Below are positions 15,398-24,914 of a stretch of DNA of 64,000 bases, piece after piece; within the stretch, counting starts at the first letter, position 1; each line of letters opens with the position of its first letter. The notes beneath the pieces were generated by a model. That model was given only the letters and a program-made list of their open reading frames with translations. It was not told where the DNA came from and did not search any database. Location: positions 2,480,001 through 2,544,000 of the forward strand of contig NZ_JARXYJ010000001.1 in assembly GCF_029894425.1 (NCBI RefSeq), in the 5' to 3' direction. Position numbers and translations under genes: made by a program. This DNA comes from Streptomyces sp. SAI-127 (GTDB lineage Bacteria > Actinomycetota > Actinomycetes > Streptomycetales > Streptomycetaceae).

Positions 15398-16399
15398 ATG
15401 CGCAGCAAACTCGTCCTGCACGCCGTCGACTCGCACACCGAGGGCATGCCCACCCGCGTGATCACCGGCGGAATCGGCACGATCCCCGGCGCCACCATGA
15501 ACGAGCGGCGGCTGTACTTCCGTGAGCACCGTGACGACATCAAGCAGCTCCTGATGAACGAGCCGCGCGGGCACTCGGCGATGAGCGGCGCGATCCTCCA
15601 GCCGCCGACCCGCCCGGACTGCGACTGGGGTGTGGTGTACATCGAGGTCTCGGGCTATCTGCCGATGTGCGGACACGGCACGATCGGGGTGGCGACCGTG
15701 CTGGTGGAGACCGGCATGGTCGAGGTCGTCGAGCCGGTCACCACGATCCGGCTGGACACCCCGGCGGGCCTGGTCGTGGCCGAGGTCGCGGTGGAGGACG
15801 GCAGGGCGAAGAACGTCACCCTGCAGAACGTGCCGTCCTTCGCCGTCGCCCTCGACCGCAAGATCGCACTGGCCGACGGGCGGACGGTGACATATGACCT
15901 GGCGTACGGCGGCAACTTCTACGCCATCCTGCCGCTGGACCAGTTCGGGCTGCCCTTCGACCGCGCCCGCAAGGACGACATCCTGAAGGCCGGGCTGTCC
16001 CTCATGGAGGCGATCAACGCCGCGGAGGAGCCAGTCCACCCCGAGGATCCGTCCATCCGCGGCTGTCACCACGTCCACCTGCTCGCGCCCGGCGCGACCG
16101 CCCACCTCTCCCGGCACGCGATGGCCATCCACCCCGGCTGGTTCGACCGCTCCCCCTGCGGCACCGGCACCAGCGCGCGCATGGCCCAGCTGCACGCCCG
16201 CGGCGAACTCCCGTTGCACACCGAGTTCGTGAACGAGTCCTTCATCGGGACGCGGTTCACGGGCCGGCTCCTCGGCACCACCGAGGTGGCGGGCCGCCCC
16301 GCCGTCCTGCCCAGTTTCACCGGGCGGGCGTGGATCACCGGCACGGCCCAGTACCTGCTCGACCCGACCGATCCGTTCCCGGCGGGATTCGTCCTGTGA
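15398..16399 (+). CDS. 4-Hydroxyproline epimerase (proline racemase family)
   Basis: A 333-residue two-lobed enzyme. Both catalytic cysteines of racemases and epimerases are present: C91 in LPMCGHGTIG and C254 in RSPCGTGTSAR. This excludes the trans-3-hydroxyproline dehydratase branch, where the first is replaced by Thr or Ser. It should convert trans-4-hydroxy-L-proline, released from collagen-like or plant hydroxyproline-rich glycoproteins, into cis-4-hydroxy-D-proline for the dehydrogenase encoded upstream. The start ATG has AGGAGAG about eight bases upstream. I see no alpha-ketoglutarate-semialdehyde dehydrogenase in the window; it must be encoded elsewhere. Confidence 0.9.
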   Translation: MRSKLVLHAVDSHTEGMPTRVITGGIGTIPGATMNERRLYFREHRDDIKQLLMNEPRGHSAMSGAILQPPTRPDCDWGVVYIEVSGYLPMCGHGTIGVATVLVETGMVEVVEPVTTIRLDTPAGLVVAEVAVEDGRAKNVTLQNVPSFAVALDRKIALADGRTVTYDLAYGGNFYAILPLDQFGLPFDRARKDDILKAGLSLMEAINAAEEPVHPEDPSIRGCHHVHLLAPGATAHLSRHAMAIHPGWFDRSPCGTGTSARMAQLHARGELPLHTEFVNESFIGTRFTGRLLGTTEVAGRPAVLPSFTGRAWITGTAQYLLDPTDPFPAGFVL

Positions 16400-16433
16400 G
16401 CCCCGAGGGCGTCGAGGATAATGCCGGGTGCCG

Positions 16434-16455
16434 CGTGACATTGCACCACTAGGAG
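16434..16455 (+). promoter_or_regulatory. CGTGACATT half-match to the cluster box, and the ribosome site of the GntR gene
   Basis: CGTGACATT (16434-16442) shares GTGACAT with the boxes at 11565 and 14438. A good -10-like GATAAT lies at 16417-16422. AGGAG at 16451-16455 is nine bases from the ATG at 16465, which decides that start over the ATG at 16456 that touches the AGGAG. Confidence 0.45.
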
Positions 16456-16464
16456 ATGCCCCTC

Positions 16465-17142
16465 ATGGCCGCCCAACGATCCAGCACCCCCGCTCTGCCC
16501 GTTCTCGGCGGCAAGAAGAGCAGCTACCGGGAGCGGGTCGCCGACGCCCTGCGGGCCGCGCTGATCGCGGGCGAACTGCTCCCGGGCCAGGTGTACTCGG
16601 CGCCCGCGCTCGCCGCCCGATTCGGGGTGTCGGCCACCCCCGTGCGCGAGGCCATGCTCGACCTCGCCAAGGAGGGCCTGGTCGACACCGTCCCCAACAA
16701 GGGCTTCCGGGTCACCGCGGTCTCCGAGAAGCAGCTCGACGAGTACACCCACATCCGCTCGCTCATCGAGGTCCCCACCATCGTGGAGCTGGCCTCGACC
16801 GCCGACCCGGTCTCCCTGGAGGCGCTGCGTCCCGCCGCCCGGGAGATCGTCCAGGCGGCGGTGTCCGGTGACCTCATCGCGTACGTCGAGGCCGACACCC
16901 GCTTCCACCTCGGCCTGCTCGCCCTCGCGGGCAACGCCCACCTGGTCGAGGTGGTCGGCGACCTCCGCAAGCGGTCACGGCTCTACGGCCTCACCCCGCT
17001 GGTGAAGTCCGGCCGACTGCTGGCCTCCGCCGAGGAGCACCTCGAACTCCTCGACGCGCTGATCGCCCGCGACGAGAGCGCGGTCCACGAGGTGATGACC
17101 CGGCACATCGGACACGTCCGGGGGCTGTGGGCGGCGAAGTGA
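16465..17142 (+). CDS. GntR family regulator with FCD domain
   Basis: A 225-residue FadR-subfamily repressor. The winged helix covers SYRERVADALRAALIAGELL through SAPALAARFGVSATPVREAM and EGLVDTVPNKGFRVT (about residues 15-85). The FCD ligand domain follows, with the metal-binding pattern D in EADTRFHLGLL, H in AEEHLELLDAL and H in VMTRHIGHVRG. Such regulators usually bind a carboxylate intermediate and repress the neighbouring catabolic operon. The likely ligand here is a hydroxyproline derivative. It is last in the cluster, and its own promoter carries a partial copy of the shared GTGACAT element, so autoregulation is plausible. Confidence 0.87.
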   Translation: MAAQRSSTPALPVLGGKKSSYRERVADALRAALIAGELLPGQVYSAPALAARFGVSATPVREAMLDLAKEGLVDTVPNKGFRVTAVSEKQLDEYTHIRSLIEVPTIVELASTADPVSLEALRPAAREIVQAAVSGDLIAYVEADTRFHLGLLALAGNAHLVEVVGDLRKRSRLYGLTPLVKSGRLLASAEEHLELLDALIARDESAVHEVMTRHIGHVRGLWAAK

Positions 17143-17173
17143 CGGACCGCCGCCGAGGACGCGACCGCGGGTG

Positions 17174-18652
17174 TCAGGACTTCACGCACTCCCTCCCGTT
17201 GAGGGAGAAGTCGTACGCCGGGGCGTTCCTGCCCTGCCAGGAGGCGAGGAAGCCGACGGAGAGCGAACCGTGCGCGGGGACCGACTTGTTGTAGTCGGCG
17301 GCGCTCGCGGTGACCTTCGCGCCGCTCTGGGTGAAACTGCCGTCCCACATCTGCGTCACCTTCTGGCCGTCCTTGAAGGACCAGGTGACCCGCCAGTCGC
17401 TGAGCGCCTCGGTGGTGGCGACGGTGACTTCGCCCTGGAAGCCGTCGGGCCACTGGTTGACGAGGGTGTACTCGACCTGGCAGAACGGCGTGACACTCTC
17501 GCTGGGCTCCGGCTCCGCGGCACCGGCGGAGGAGGTCCCCTGGGGTTCCGGGTCGGATTTCTTCGCACCCGTGGACTCGGACGGGTTCCCGCCGGCCGTC
17601 CGCGACGGGCCCGCCGAGCCGGGCGCCCGGGACGTGGCGGAGGGGACGGACGAGGTGGGGTTGGCCACCGGCTCGCTGTCGGCCGAGGTACCGGTGCCGG
17701 GCTTGGCGGCGCCGTTCTCCATGTCGTCGCCCGGCATCATCGAGACGGCGAGGGCGAGCAGGGAGACGAGGACCGCCGCGACGAGCAGGCCGTTGCGCAC
17801 GACCTTCGCCTTGTGCGCGCCCGGGTTCGGGGGCCCGCTCTCCAGCGCCTCCGGGCGCCCCGCGCCAAGGCGCACCTCGGCGGCCCGGCGGCGGCGCTCC
17901 AGATAGGCGAGCCCGCCCCAGCCGATCACCCCGCCCGCGAGGGCGGCGGGCAGCCCGCCGCCCTGCAGTCGAAGACAGGCGGCGGCCTCCGCGCACTGCC
18001 GGCATCTCGCGAGGTGGCGGGAGAGGTCGTCCGGCGTCTCTCCGGAGGTGGACCGGGTGACCGCGTCCAGCAGCCGGGCGTAGCTGCGGCACTGCGCGTC
18101 CATCGGCATGTCGAGATGGTTGCGGTGGCTGCGGTCCCGGAACAGTCCGCGCACCTGGGCGAGTTCGTCGCCCACGGTGGCCGGGTCGAGGCCGAGCCGG
18201 CGGGCCACCGCGGACAGCGGCAGCGCCTCCACCTCGGCCAGCCACAGCAGTTCGGCGTCCGCCGCCTGCAGATCGCGCAGTCCGCGCAGCGCGATCGGCC
18301 GCTGGAGCGGCGGTCCGGTGTAGCGGGCGGCCTTGTCGGAGTTGAGCCACAGCCGCAGATCGGGGTCGAGCCGGTGGCCCAGGCCCCGGGCCTCCCAGTC
18401 CGCCGCCGTCGTGCGAACGGCGGTCAGCAGCAGGGGTATTCGGGGCAGCCGGGCCGGACGGCGGCCGGCACCGCGGGCGGCGGCCTCCGCCTCACGGGCC
18501 TCGCGCATGCCGAGCGAGAACGCCTCCGTGGCCAGCTCGGTGGCGGCGGTGGAGCCGGCCGTGCACAGATCGGCGTACGACAGCACGGCGTCCCAGCACT
18601 CGGAGAACAGCGCGGCCTCGGTGGCGTCCTGGGGGGTCGGCAGGTCGGGCAT
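17174..18652 (-). CDS. Sigma-like/zinc-finger membrane protein with extracellular cellulose-binding CBM2 module
   Basis: 492 residues with an unusual order. Residues 1-175 resemble ECF sigma regions 2 and 4; the region-4-like helix-turn-helix is LPLSAVARRLGLDPATVGDELAQVR (about 145-168). H213, C217 and C220 in SRHLARCRQCAEAA match a zinc-associated anti-sigma motif. A single membrane helix is at about 286-305. A Ser/Pro/Glu-rich linker of ~80 residues leads to a CBM2 domain from C391 (CQVEYTLVNQWPDGFQGEVT), with surface tryptophans in NQW, SDW and SW and a closing cysteine near the C-terminus. The DNA-binding-like half would be cytoplasmic and the carbohydrate module outside. I infer a surface polysaccharide sensor comparable in idea to clostridial RsgI anti-sigma factors. 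AGGAG six bases from the ATG supports the start. Confidence 0.82.
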   Translation of the reverse strand: MPDLPTPQDATEAALFSECWDAVLSYADLCTAGSTAATELATEAFSLGMREAREAEAAARGAGRRPARLPRIPLLLTAVRTTAADWEARGLGHRLDPDLRLWLNSDKAARYTGPPLQRPIALRGLRDLQAADAELLWLAEVEALPLSAVARRLGLDPATVGDELAQVRGLFRDRSHRNHLDMPMDAQCRSYARLLDAVTRSTSGETPDDLSRHLARCRQCAEAAACLRLQGGGLPAALAGGVIGWGGLAYLERRRRAAEVRLGAGRPEALESGPPNPGAHKAKVVRNGLLVAAVLVSLLALAVSMMPGDDMENGAAKPGTGTSADSEPVANPTSSVPSATSRAPGSAGPSRTAGGNPSESTGAKKSDPEPQGTSSAGAAEPEPSESVTPFCQVEYTLVNQWPDGFQGEVTVATTEALSDWRVTWSFKDGQKVTQMWDGSFTQSGAKVTASAADYNKSVPAHGSLSVGFLASWQGRNAPAYDFSLNGRECVKS

Positions 18653-19007
18653 GGGTCTCCTGCATCCAAAGCGAGGTCAACTCGCCATACTGGCAAAGGA
18701 GTTGGGGGGAACCTCGCGGCAGGACAGGACCCTTTCACGTCTCCCACACAACTGACAAGCAGGCTATTCAAATCGGTTACCGAGGGTTCGCGCCAGTGGC
18801 CGGAGCGCGCGACCGGGAGCGCTGTTACGAGAGTTATACGGAAAGAACGCCGGGAAATCTCGATACCGGGTGCATCTCATCGCGAAATGTGCGGAGCAGC
18901 GCGGCCACTCCGGTCACCTTGTCGATAAATCCCTCGGCACATAAGCGCGGGCCGCGGATCCCGAAGGTCTCCGCGGCCCGCGCCCCAACCGTTTCGGCGG
19001 TGCCGGG
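18653..19007. other. Intergenic spacer: promoter of the CBM2 protein and terminator of the radical SAM gene
   Basis: No gene is visible. The left part must hold the promoter of the leftward CBM2 gene; the AT-richer stretch 18745-18785 is the best candidate area but I cannot fix boxes. The right end carries a strong terminator hairpin (18945-18983). Confidence 0.55.
18945..18983 (-). terminator. Strong hairpin terminator of the radical SAM gene
   Basis: A perfect 14-bp inverted repeat (18945-18958 against 18970-18983) with an 11-base loop lies 24 bases past the stop of the leftward radical SAM gene and is followed on that strand by TTATG. Confidence 0.8.
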
Positions 19008-20327
19008 TTACACCTCGACCGGCTCCTGGGCCGGAAGGCTGTCCATGAAGGAACTCACGGAGAAGACGGCACGGCCGGGTCCGGGCGGGCCGTAGCCGGG
19101 AGGCGAGGACAGTCCGAAGTCGTCCATCGTCCGGCGATAGGCCTGGAGCAGCCGGATGTGGTACTCCAGCGGCGCGCCCTGCGGGTTCGCATTGCCGAGG
19201 GGGGTCGTGGGCTCCGGGCACCACGTGGTGAAGCGGGGTGTGATGCCGTGCGACATGAAGAAGCGCAGGCCCTCCGTGGTGGACGCGATCGCCTCGTCGA
19301 CCGACTTGAAGCCGAACGGCTCGGCCATCTCCACGCCCGCCACGAAATTGGGGATCACATTGCGCGCGCCGAAGATCTCCGCCGAGTCCAGGATCCGCTT
19401 GTGCCACTCGTCCCGGCCGACGTACCGCTCCTTGCCCGGGCAGTACATCTTGAAGAGATACTCGTCCCACACCTCGTAGTTGGGGTGGTAGATCTGCACG
19501 CCGTAGTCCTTGAAGCGCTGCACGTCGTCCTTCGGCAGCGCCTGCGCGACGACCTTGCCGATCCAGCGGCCCGGGAAGTGCTCCTCGATGGCCTTGGCGT
19601 ACATGCCGTAGAAGTCGGCCTCGTCCCGGCCCTGGAGCTTCGAGGTGATGGCGCCGCCGGTGAGCGTGTAGGCCGTGGAGACCTTGGCGGTGTCGTACCG
19701 GTCGATGATCTCGAGCGCCTCGAGGACTTCGTCCACGTCCTTGACGCCCGTGTACGGCCGCCCCGCCGCCTTGTGCTGGCGCCAGTTGTGGTTGATGTCG
19801 CAGTACTGGCACTCCTCCTTGGCGCCGAAGTACTGGCACACCCGGAAGACGGTCAGATAGATCAGGTAGCCCCACTGGATGGTCGGGGCCACCTCCATCA
19901 CGGACTTGCCGTTGGAGAGCTTGTGCCGGTAGTACTCCGGCATCGGCGGCACACCCACGTCGGCGATCCGCTTGCCGTCGAGGTAGAGCCCGAGCATGCC
20001 GGAGTCGTCGGCCGCCACGCGGTAGGGCGAGGCGGGGTTCACCCGCACCGACACCACGGTCCGCCTGAGGTCGTACGGCCCGCCGGTGAGGATGATCTCC
20101 TCCGGCGGGCGCCGCAGCGCGGCCTCGCCGAGCTCCGGCAGGGTGCCGTGGTCGAAGGAGAAGATGAAGTACGACTTCGGCTTCATCTCCCCCGACTCGT
20201 TGTCGCTGAGGGCGGACGGGTCGAAGGCCACGCCACCTCGCAGCAGGTCCTCCTTGAAGACGGCTTCCCGCGGCACCTGCGGAAACCGCTCCATCAGATC
20301 CTCGACCAGCGCGGTACGGCTGCCCAT
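19008..20327 (-). CDS. Radical SAM protein with CX8CX2C cluster motif
   Basis: A 439-residue cytoplasmic protein. The cysteines VCQYFGAKEECQYCDINHNW give CX8CX2C, where most radical SAM enzymes have CX3CX2C. The rest still reads like a TIM-barrel SAM protein: AYTLTGGAITSKLQGRDEAD has the GGE-like segment, and GVQIYHPNYEVWDEYLFKMY and NVIPNFVAGVEMAEPFGF are later strands. The product is not recognisable. Neighbours give no clear pathway; a split-barrel flavin protein lies 62 bases upstream in the same direction. The start at 20327 has GGAGGAG upstream. The C-terminus ends FSVSSFMDSLPAQEPVEV. I am confident of the superfamily, not of the reaction. Confidence 0.75.
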   Translation of the reverse strand: MGSRTALVEDLMERFPQVPREAVFKEDLLRGGVAFDPSALSDNESGEMKPKSYFIFSFDHGTLPELGEAALRRPPEEIILTGGPYDLRRTVVSVRVNPASPYRVAADDSGMLGLYLDGKRIADVGVPPMPEYYRHKLSNGKSVMEVAPTIQWGYLIYLTVFRVCQYFGAKEECQYCDINHNWRQHKAAGRPYTGVKDVDEVLEALEIIDRYDTAKVSTAYTLTGGAITSKLQGRDEADFYGMYAKAIEEHFPGRWIGKVVAQALPKDDVQRFKDYGVQIYHPNYEVWDEYLFKMYCPGKERYVGRDEWHKRILDSAEIFGARNVIPNFVAGVEMAEPFGFKSVDEAIASTTEGLRFFMSHGITPRFTTWCPEPTTPLGNANPQGAPLEYHIRLLQAYRRTMDDFGLSSPPGYGPPGPGRAVFSVSSFMDSLPAQEPVEV

Positions 20328-20389
20328 CCCGTGTCTCCTCCCGGCTCAGACGTACGACCGACTCCTCACGGTATGCCCTCGCACCGGCA

Positions 20390-21088
20390 TCACCCGTGCC
20401 GGGTCCCCTCACGGCGAGCTATATGGGTTGGTACGGGCGTTTCCTGCGGCAGCAGCGGGTCGGGAACAGGCGCGTCCCACGTCGAGGTGAGCGGAAGCAC
20501 ACCGGCCCACAGCCCCAGCTCCGCGTCGGGTCCGTCGCCGTCGTCGGGCGCACCGGTACGGATCTTGACGGAAGCCTCCTCGAGGGAGACGGCGAGCAGG
20601 GCGGTGGCCGCGAGTTCCTTCCGGCTCGGCTGCCGGGCGTACGCCCACTGCCCCGGCGCCGCGTGGTCGGTCAGCAGGCGCAGGCCCGCCAGCTTCTCCT
20701 GCGGGTCGGTCACCTTGCGGGCCTCGCCGTGGATCATGGCGCTGCGGTAGTTGACGCCGTGCTCGAAGACGGACCGTGCGAGGACCAGCCCGTCGACGTG
20801 CGTGACCGTGACACAGACCGGCGTCCCGCCCGCGAGGCTGCGGCCCGCCACCGAGCCGTGCACATACAACTGTCGCGCGTCCCATCCATAGACCGTGGGC
20901 ACGACCAGGGGCCGCCCCTCGACCACCACACCCAGATGACAGACGAAACCGGCGTCGAGGATCGCCTCCAGATCGGCCCGGTCCAGGCTGCCCTGCTCGC
21001 GCAGGCGGCGATGCCGGGTGAGCTCGGTCTGCGGGAGGGACGCGGGGAGGCGTCGCGGGTGAGGCTCGGGGTGCGTTTCGGGGCTCAT
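20390..21088 (-). CDS. Pyridoxamine-5'-phosphate-oxidase-like (split-barrel) flavin-binding protein
   Basis: 232 residues. The order LTRHRRLREQGSLDRADLEA, LDAGFVCHLGVVVEGRPLVV, PTVYGWDARQLYVHGSVAGR and FEHGVNYRSAMIHGEARKV is that of the flavin-nucleotide-binding PPOX-like family, close to proteins sometimes called NimA-like. These bind FMN or F420, and some reduce nitro compounds, but the substrate is unknown here. The C-terminal part (LPLTSTWDAPVPDPLLP) matches the family. It is 54 bases downstream of the hydroxyacid dehydrogenase and 62 bases upstream of the radical SAM gene, all leftward, so a three-gene transcript is possible. Confidence 0.82.
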   Translation of the reverse strand: MSPETHPEPHPRRLPASLPQTELTRHRRLREQGSLDRADLEAILDAGFVCHLGVVVEGRPLVVPTVYGWDARQLYVHGSVAGRSLAGGTPVCVTVTHVDGLVLARSVFEHGVNYRSAMIHGEARKVTDPQEKLAGLRLLTDHAAPGQWAYARQPSRKELAATALLAVSLEEASVKIRTGAPDDGDGPDAELGLWAGVLPLTSTWDAPVPDPLLPQETPVPTHIARREGTRHG

Positions 21089-21142
21089 GACCAGGCAGGC
21101 TACTGACGCCTCAGACCCCTGACCAGGCAGGCTCCCGACGCC

Positions 21143-22150
21143 TCAGGCCCCGCGCTCCAGAGCCTCGAACGCCACCGGGAACGCCACCCCTGCCCCGGAC
21201 ACCACCCGCTCCGCCTCTTCCGCGACCGCCAGGCCCAGCCGCGCCAGTTCGTTGCCCTGCGACCCCGCGAGGTGCGGCGTGACGAAGGCACCCGGGAGCT
21301 CGTGCAGCGGCGAGTCGGCGGGCAGCGGCTCCGGGTCGGTGACGTCGAGGACCGCCGAGAGGCGACCTGCCCGCAGTTCCGCGACGAGGGCGTCCGTGTC
21401 GACGAGCGACCCGCGCGCGGTGTTGACCAGCACCGCTCCGTCCGGCATCAGGGCCAGCTCGCGGCCACCGATGAGATGCCGGGTCTCGGGGGTCTCCGGG
21501 GCGTGGACGGTCACGATCTCGGAGGTGCGCAGGAGTTCGTCCAGCGGCAGCAGCGGGACGCCCAGCTCCGAGGCCGCGCTCTCGTCGACGTACGGGTCTG
21601 TCAGGCTCACCGAGAGGTCGAACGGCCGCAGCAGCTCGATCACCTTCCGCCCGATCCGGGACGCCCCGATCACGCCGACCCGCCGCCCGTGGTTGCCGAT
21701 GCCGGGCACGATCCCCCAGCCGGGAGACGCCCGCTCGGCGCGCAGCCGCTCCCGGCGCACGAAGACGTCCTTGCCGGCGAGCAGGATCACGGCGAGCGTG
21801 TACTCGGCGACCGGCAGGGCGTTGGCCTCGGCGGCCGAGGACACGGCGATCCCGCGCCGCCAGATCTCGGGAGTGGCGAAGCCCTTGACCGAGCCGGCCG
21901 AGTGCAGGACGGCACGGAGTTTCGGGGCCGCGTCGAGGACGGCCGCGTCCAGGCGGGGGCAGCCCCAGCCGGTCACGAGGATCTCGGTGCGGGCCAGGAC
22001 GTCCGCGAGTGCCGGGTCGGTGAGGTCCTCGGCCACCAGCCCGGGATCGATGTCCACGGACTCCCGCAGCCGGGCCAGCGCCTCGGGCGGGAAGACGAGC
22101 GGCACGTTCTCGGCGGTCATGGCGAACAGCGCCTGGGGTCGCTCGGGCAA
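21143..22150 (-). CDS. D-2-hydroxyacid dehydrogenase family protein
   Basis: A 335-residue NAD-dependent dehydrogenase of the D-isomer-specific family. The Rossmann motif is VGVIGASRIGRKVIELLRPF (third glycine replaced by Ser, as in some members). The catalytic Arg is in VLVNTARGSLVDTDALV, the acid is in VLDVTDPEPLP, and the His in AFVTPHLAGSQGNEL. The substrate is unknown; phosphoglycerate, glyoxylate and sugar acids are all possible. The divergent alditol oxidase would produce aldoses or sugar acids, so a role in sugar-acid metabolism is an attractive inference. The start is TTG at 22150, backed by GGAGG nine bases upstream; the alternative ATG at 22120 has none. Confidence 0.85.
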   Translation of the reverse strand: MPERPQALFAMTAENVPLVFPPEALARLRESVDIDPGLVAEDLTDPALADVLARTEILVTGWGCPRLDAAVLDAAPKLRAVLHSAGSVKGFATPEIWRRGIAVSSAAEANALPVAEYTLAVILLAGKDVFVRRERLRAERASPGWGIVPGIGNHGRRVGVIGASRIGRKVIELLRPFDLSVSLTDPYVDESAASELGVPLLPLDELLRTSEIVTVHAPETPETRHLIGGRELALMPDGAVLVNTARGSLVDTDALVAELRAGRLSAVLDVTDPEPLPADSPLHELPGAFVTPHLAGSQGNELARLGLAVAEEAERVVSGAGVAFPVAFEALERGA

Positions 22151-22181
22151 GGTGGTGATCCTCCAGACCGACGGAAAGGTT

Positions 22182-22199
22182 GTAGAAAACGCTCTCTAC
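22182..22199. promoter_or_regulatory. Palindromic operator between the hydroxyacid dehydrogenase and aldO
   Basis: GTAGA-AAACGCTC-TCTAC is an inverted repeat in the divergent promoter region, with the AACGCT centre typical of LacI-family operators. Related CGCTYTCT cores occur at 52557 and 56994. Confidence 0.5.
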
Positions 22200-22204
22200 G
22201 GTAG

Positions 22205-23511
<1,307 letters not shown>

Positions 23512-23512
<1 letters not shown>

Positions 23513-23566
23513 CTTTATAAAGCCCCTTTCCTAACCCCTTGTACAAAGTCCCCCGCAGCCCATAAT
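23512..23566 (+). promoter_or_regulatory. Promoter and inverted operator pair of the ROK regulator gene
   Basis: TTGTAC (23539-23544) and CATAAT (23561-23566), spaced 16 bases, form the best sigma-70-type promoter I see in the window. Two inverted copies of a site read ACTTTATAAAG (23512-23522) and, on the other strand, ACTTTGTACAAG (23549-23538); the second covers the -35 box. This arrangement suggests repression, probably by the ROK protein itself. Confidence 0.6.
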
Positions 23567-23627
23567 CTTGCGCCGCGCCGGTGCCACTGTCGTCCCGGCA
23601 TGAGCGAAGGGATGGGGGCCGGCCCCG

Positions 23628-24872
23628 ATGAAGCGCACATCACGTGACATCCGCACCGCGAACCGCTACGAGGTGTTGCGCCAGATCATCGCCGAGTCGC
23701 CCACCTCCCGGCAGGAGCTGGCGGCGGCCACCGGGCTGAGCCTGGCCACCGTCGCCACGCTCGTCGGCGAGCTGCTCGACCTCCGCATGATCACGGAGGT
23801 CGGTTTCGAGGAGTCGGCAGGCGGGCGCCCCCGGGGGCTCGTGGCGGTCAACGCGTCGGGGGGCGCGTTGATCGGCGTGGACATCGCGGAGACGTACGTC
23901 CATGTCGAGCTGTTCGACCTCGCGCTGAACGTGCTGGCCCGCGCCGAGGAGGACGTCAGCCCCGGCGAGAGCCTCCCGGAGCAGGTGGTCGGACATGTCG
24001 CCGCCGCCGTCGGCTCGGTGGTCACGCAGGCCGGGATCGAGGGCGCCCGGGTGCTCGGTGTCGGCGTGAGCGTGCCGGGGCAGGTGGACCGCGCCACCGG
24101 CATCTCGGAGTACGCCCCCAACTGGGACTGGCACGACGTGCCGCTGGTCGACCTGCTCTCCGAGTACATCGCCTACCCGCTCTACCTGGACAACCCGCTG
24201 CGTGCCGTCGCCGTGGCCGAGCTGTGGTTCGGGGCGGCGCGCGGGAGCGGGAACGCCGTGGTGGTCACCCTCGGGACCGGCGTGGGCGCCGGGCTCGTCC
24301 TGGGCGGCGCCCTGCATCGCGGTGTCTCCAACAGCGCCGGCGAGTGGGGCCACAACACGATCGTCCTGGACGGACGCCTGTGCCGCTGCGGCAACCACGG
24401 CTGCGTGGAGACGTACGTGGGCGCGCCCGGGATCATGCTGAACCTGCGGGAGCTGAGCCCCGACAGCGAGCTGCTGCACCCGGGCGACCAGACGGCGACG
24501 ATCGCCGCGCTGGCCCGGGGGATGCTCACCCAGGACCCGGTGGCGGTCAAGGTCGTCCGGCACACCGCCCGCTATCTGGGCGCCTCCATCGCGCACCTGG
24601 TCAATCTGTTCAACCCCGAGGTGGTCGTGCTCAGCAGCTGGGTCGCGGCCGCCCTCGGCGAGCCCCTGGTCGCGGAGGTGCGCGAGGCCGTCGCCCGGCA
24701 CGCGCTGCCCCGGCCGATGGCCGCCACCGAGATCGTCCTCTCCCCGATCCCGACGGACCCGGCGTGTCTGGGCGCGGCGACGTTCGCGCTCGAAGGGGCG
24801 CTCCAGTCGGTCGGGCAGAGGTCCGCGAAACGCACCACCCCGGCAAGGACGAAGACGCACGACCCCCGCTAG
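23628..24872 (+). CDS. ROK family transcriptional regulator
   Basis: 414 residues: an N-terminal winged helix (YEVLRQIIAESPTSRQELAA, then ATGLSLATVATLVGELL, residues 14-50) joined to a sugar-kinase-like ROK domain. The ATP-site-like LGVGVSVPGQVD and the zinc motif GHNTIVLDGRLCRCGNHGCV, then E, are intact. VTLGTGVGAGLVLGG is the second phosphate loop. ROK repressors of this type control sugar uptake operons and release DNA when bound to the sugar. The downstream GH30 enzyme, ABC transporter and beta-galactosidase are the obvious targets, with galactose or a galacto-oligosaccharide as possible effector. An operator-like inverted pair overlaps its promoter. Confidence 0.88.
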   Translation: MKRTSRDIRTANRYEVLRQIIAESPTSRQELAAATGLSLATVATLVGELLDLRMITEVGFEESAGGRPRGLVAVNASGGALIGVDIAETYVHVELFDLALNVLARAEEDVSPGESLPEQVVGHVAAAVGSVVTQAGIEGARVLGVGVSVPGQVDRATGISEYAPNWDWHDVPLVDLLSEYIAYPLYLDNPLRAVAVAELWFGAARGSGNAVVVTLGTGVGAGLVLGGALHRGVSNSAGEWGHNTIVLDGRLCRCGNHGCVETYVGAPGIMLNLRELSPDSELLHPGDQTATIAALARGMLTQDPVAVKVVRHTARYLGASIAHLVNLFNPEVVVLSSWVAAALGEPLVAEVREAVARHALPRPMAATEIVLSPIPTDPACLGAATFALEGALQSVGQRSAKRTTPARTKTHDPR

Positions 24873-24914
24873 GAGCCGTACCGCACCACCTTCATGACGA
24901 CGGAAGGGATGCAC

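Noticed and set aside
18796..19095. Possible small gene before the radical SAM terminator
   Set aside because: Runs across a strong terminator hairpin and into the end of another gene; no recognisable sequence.
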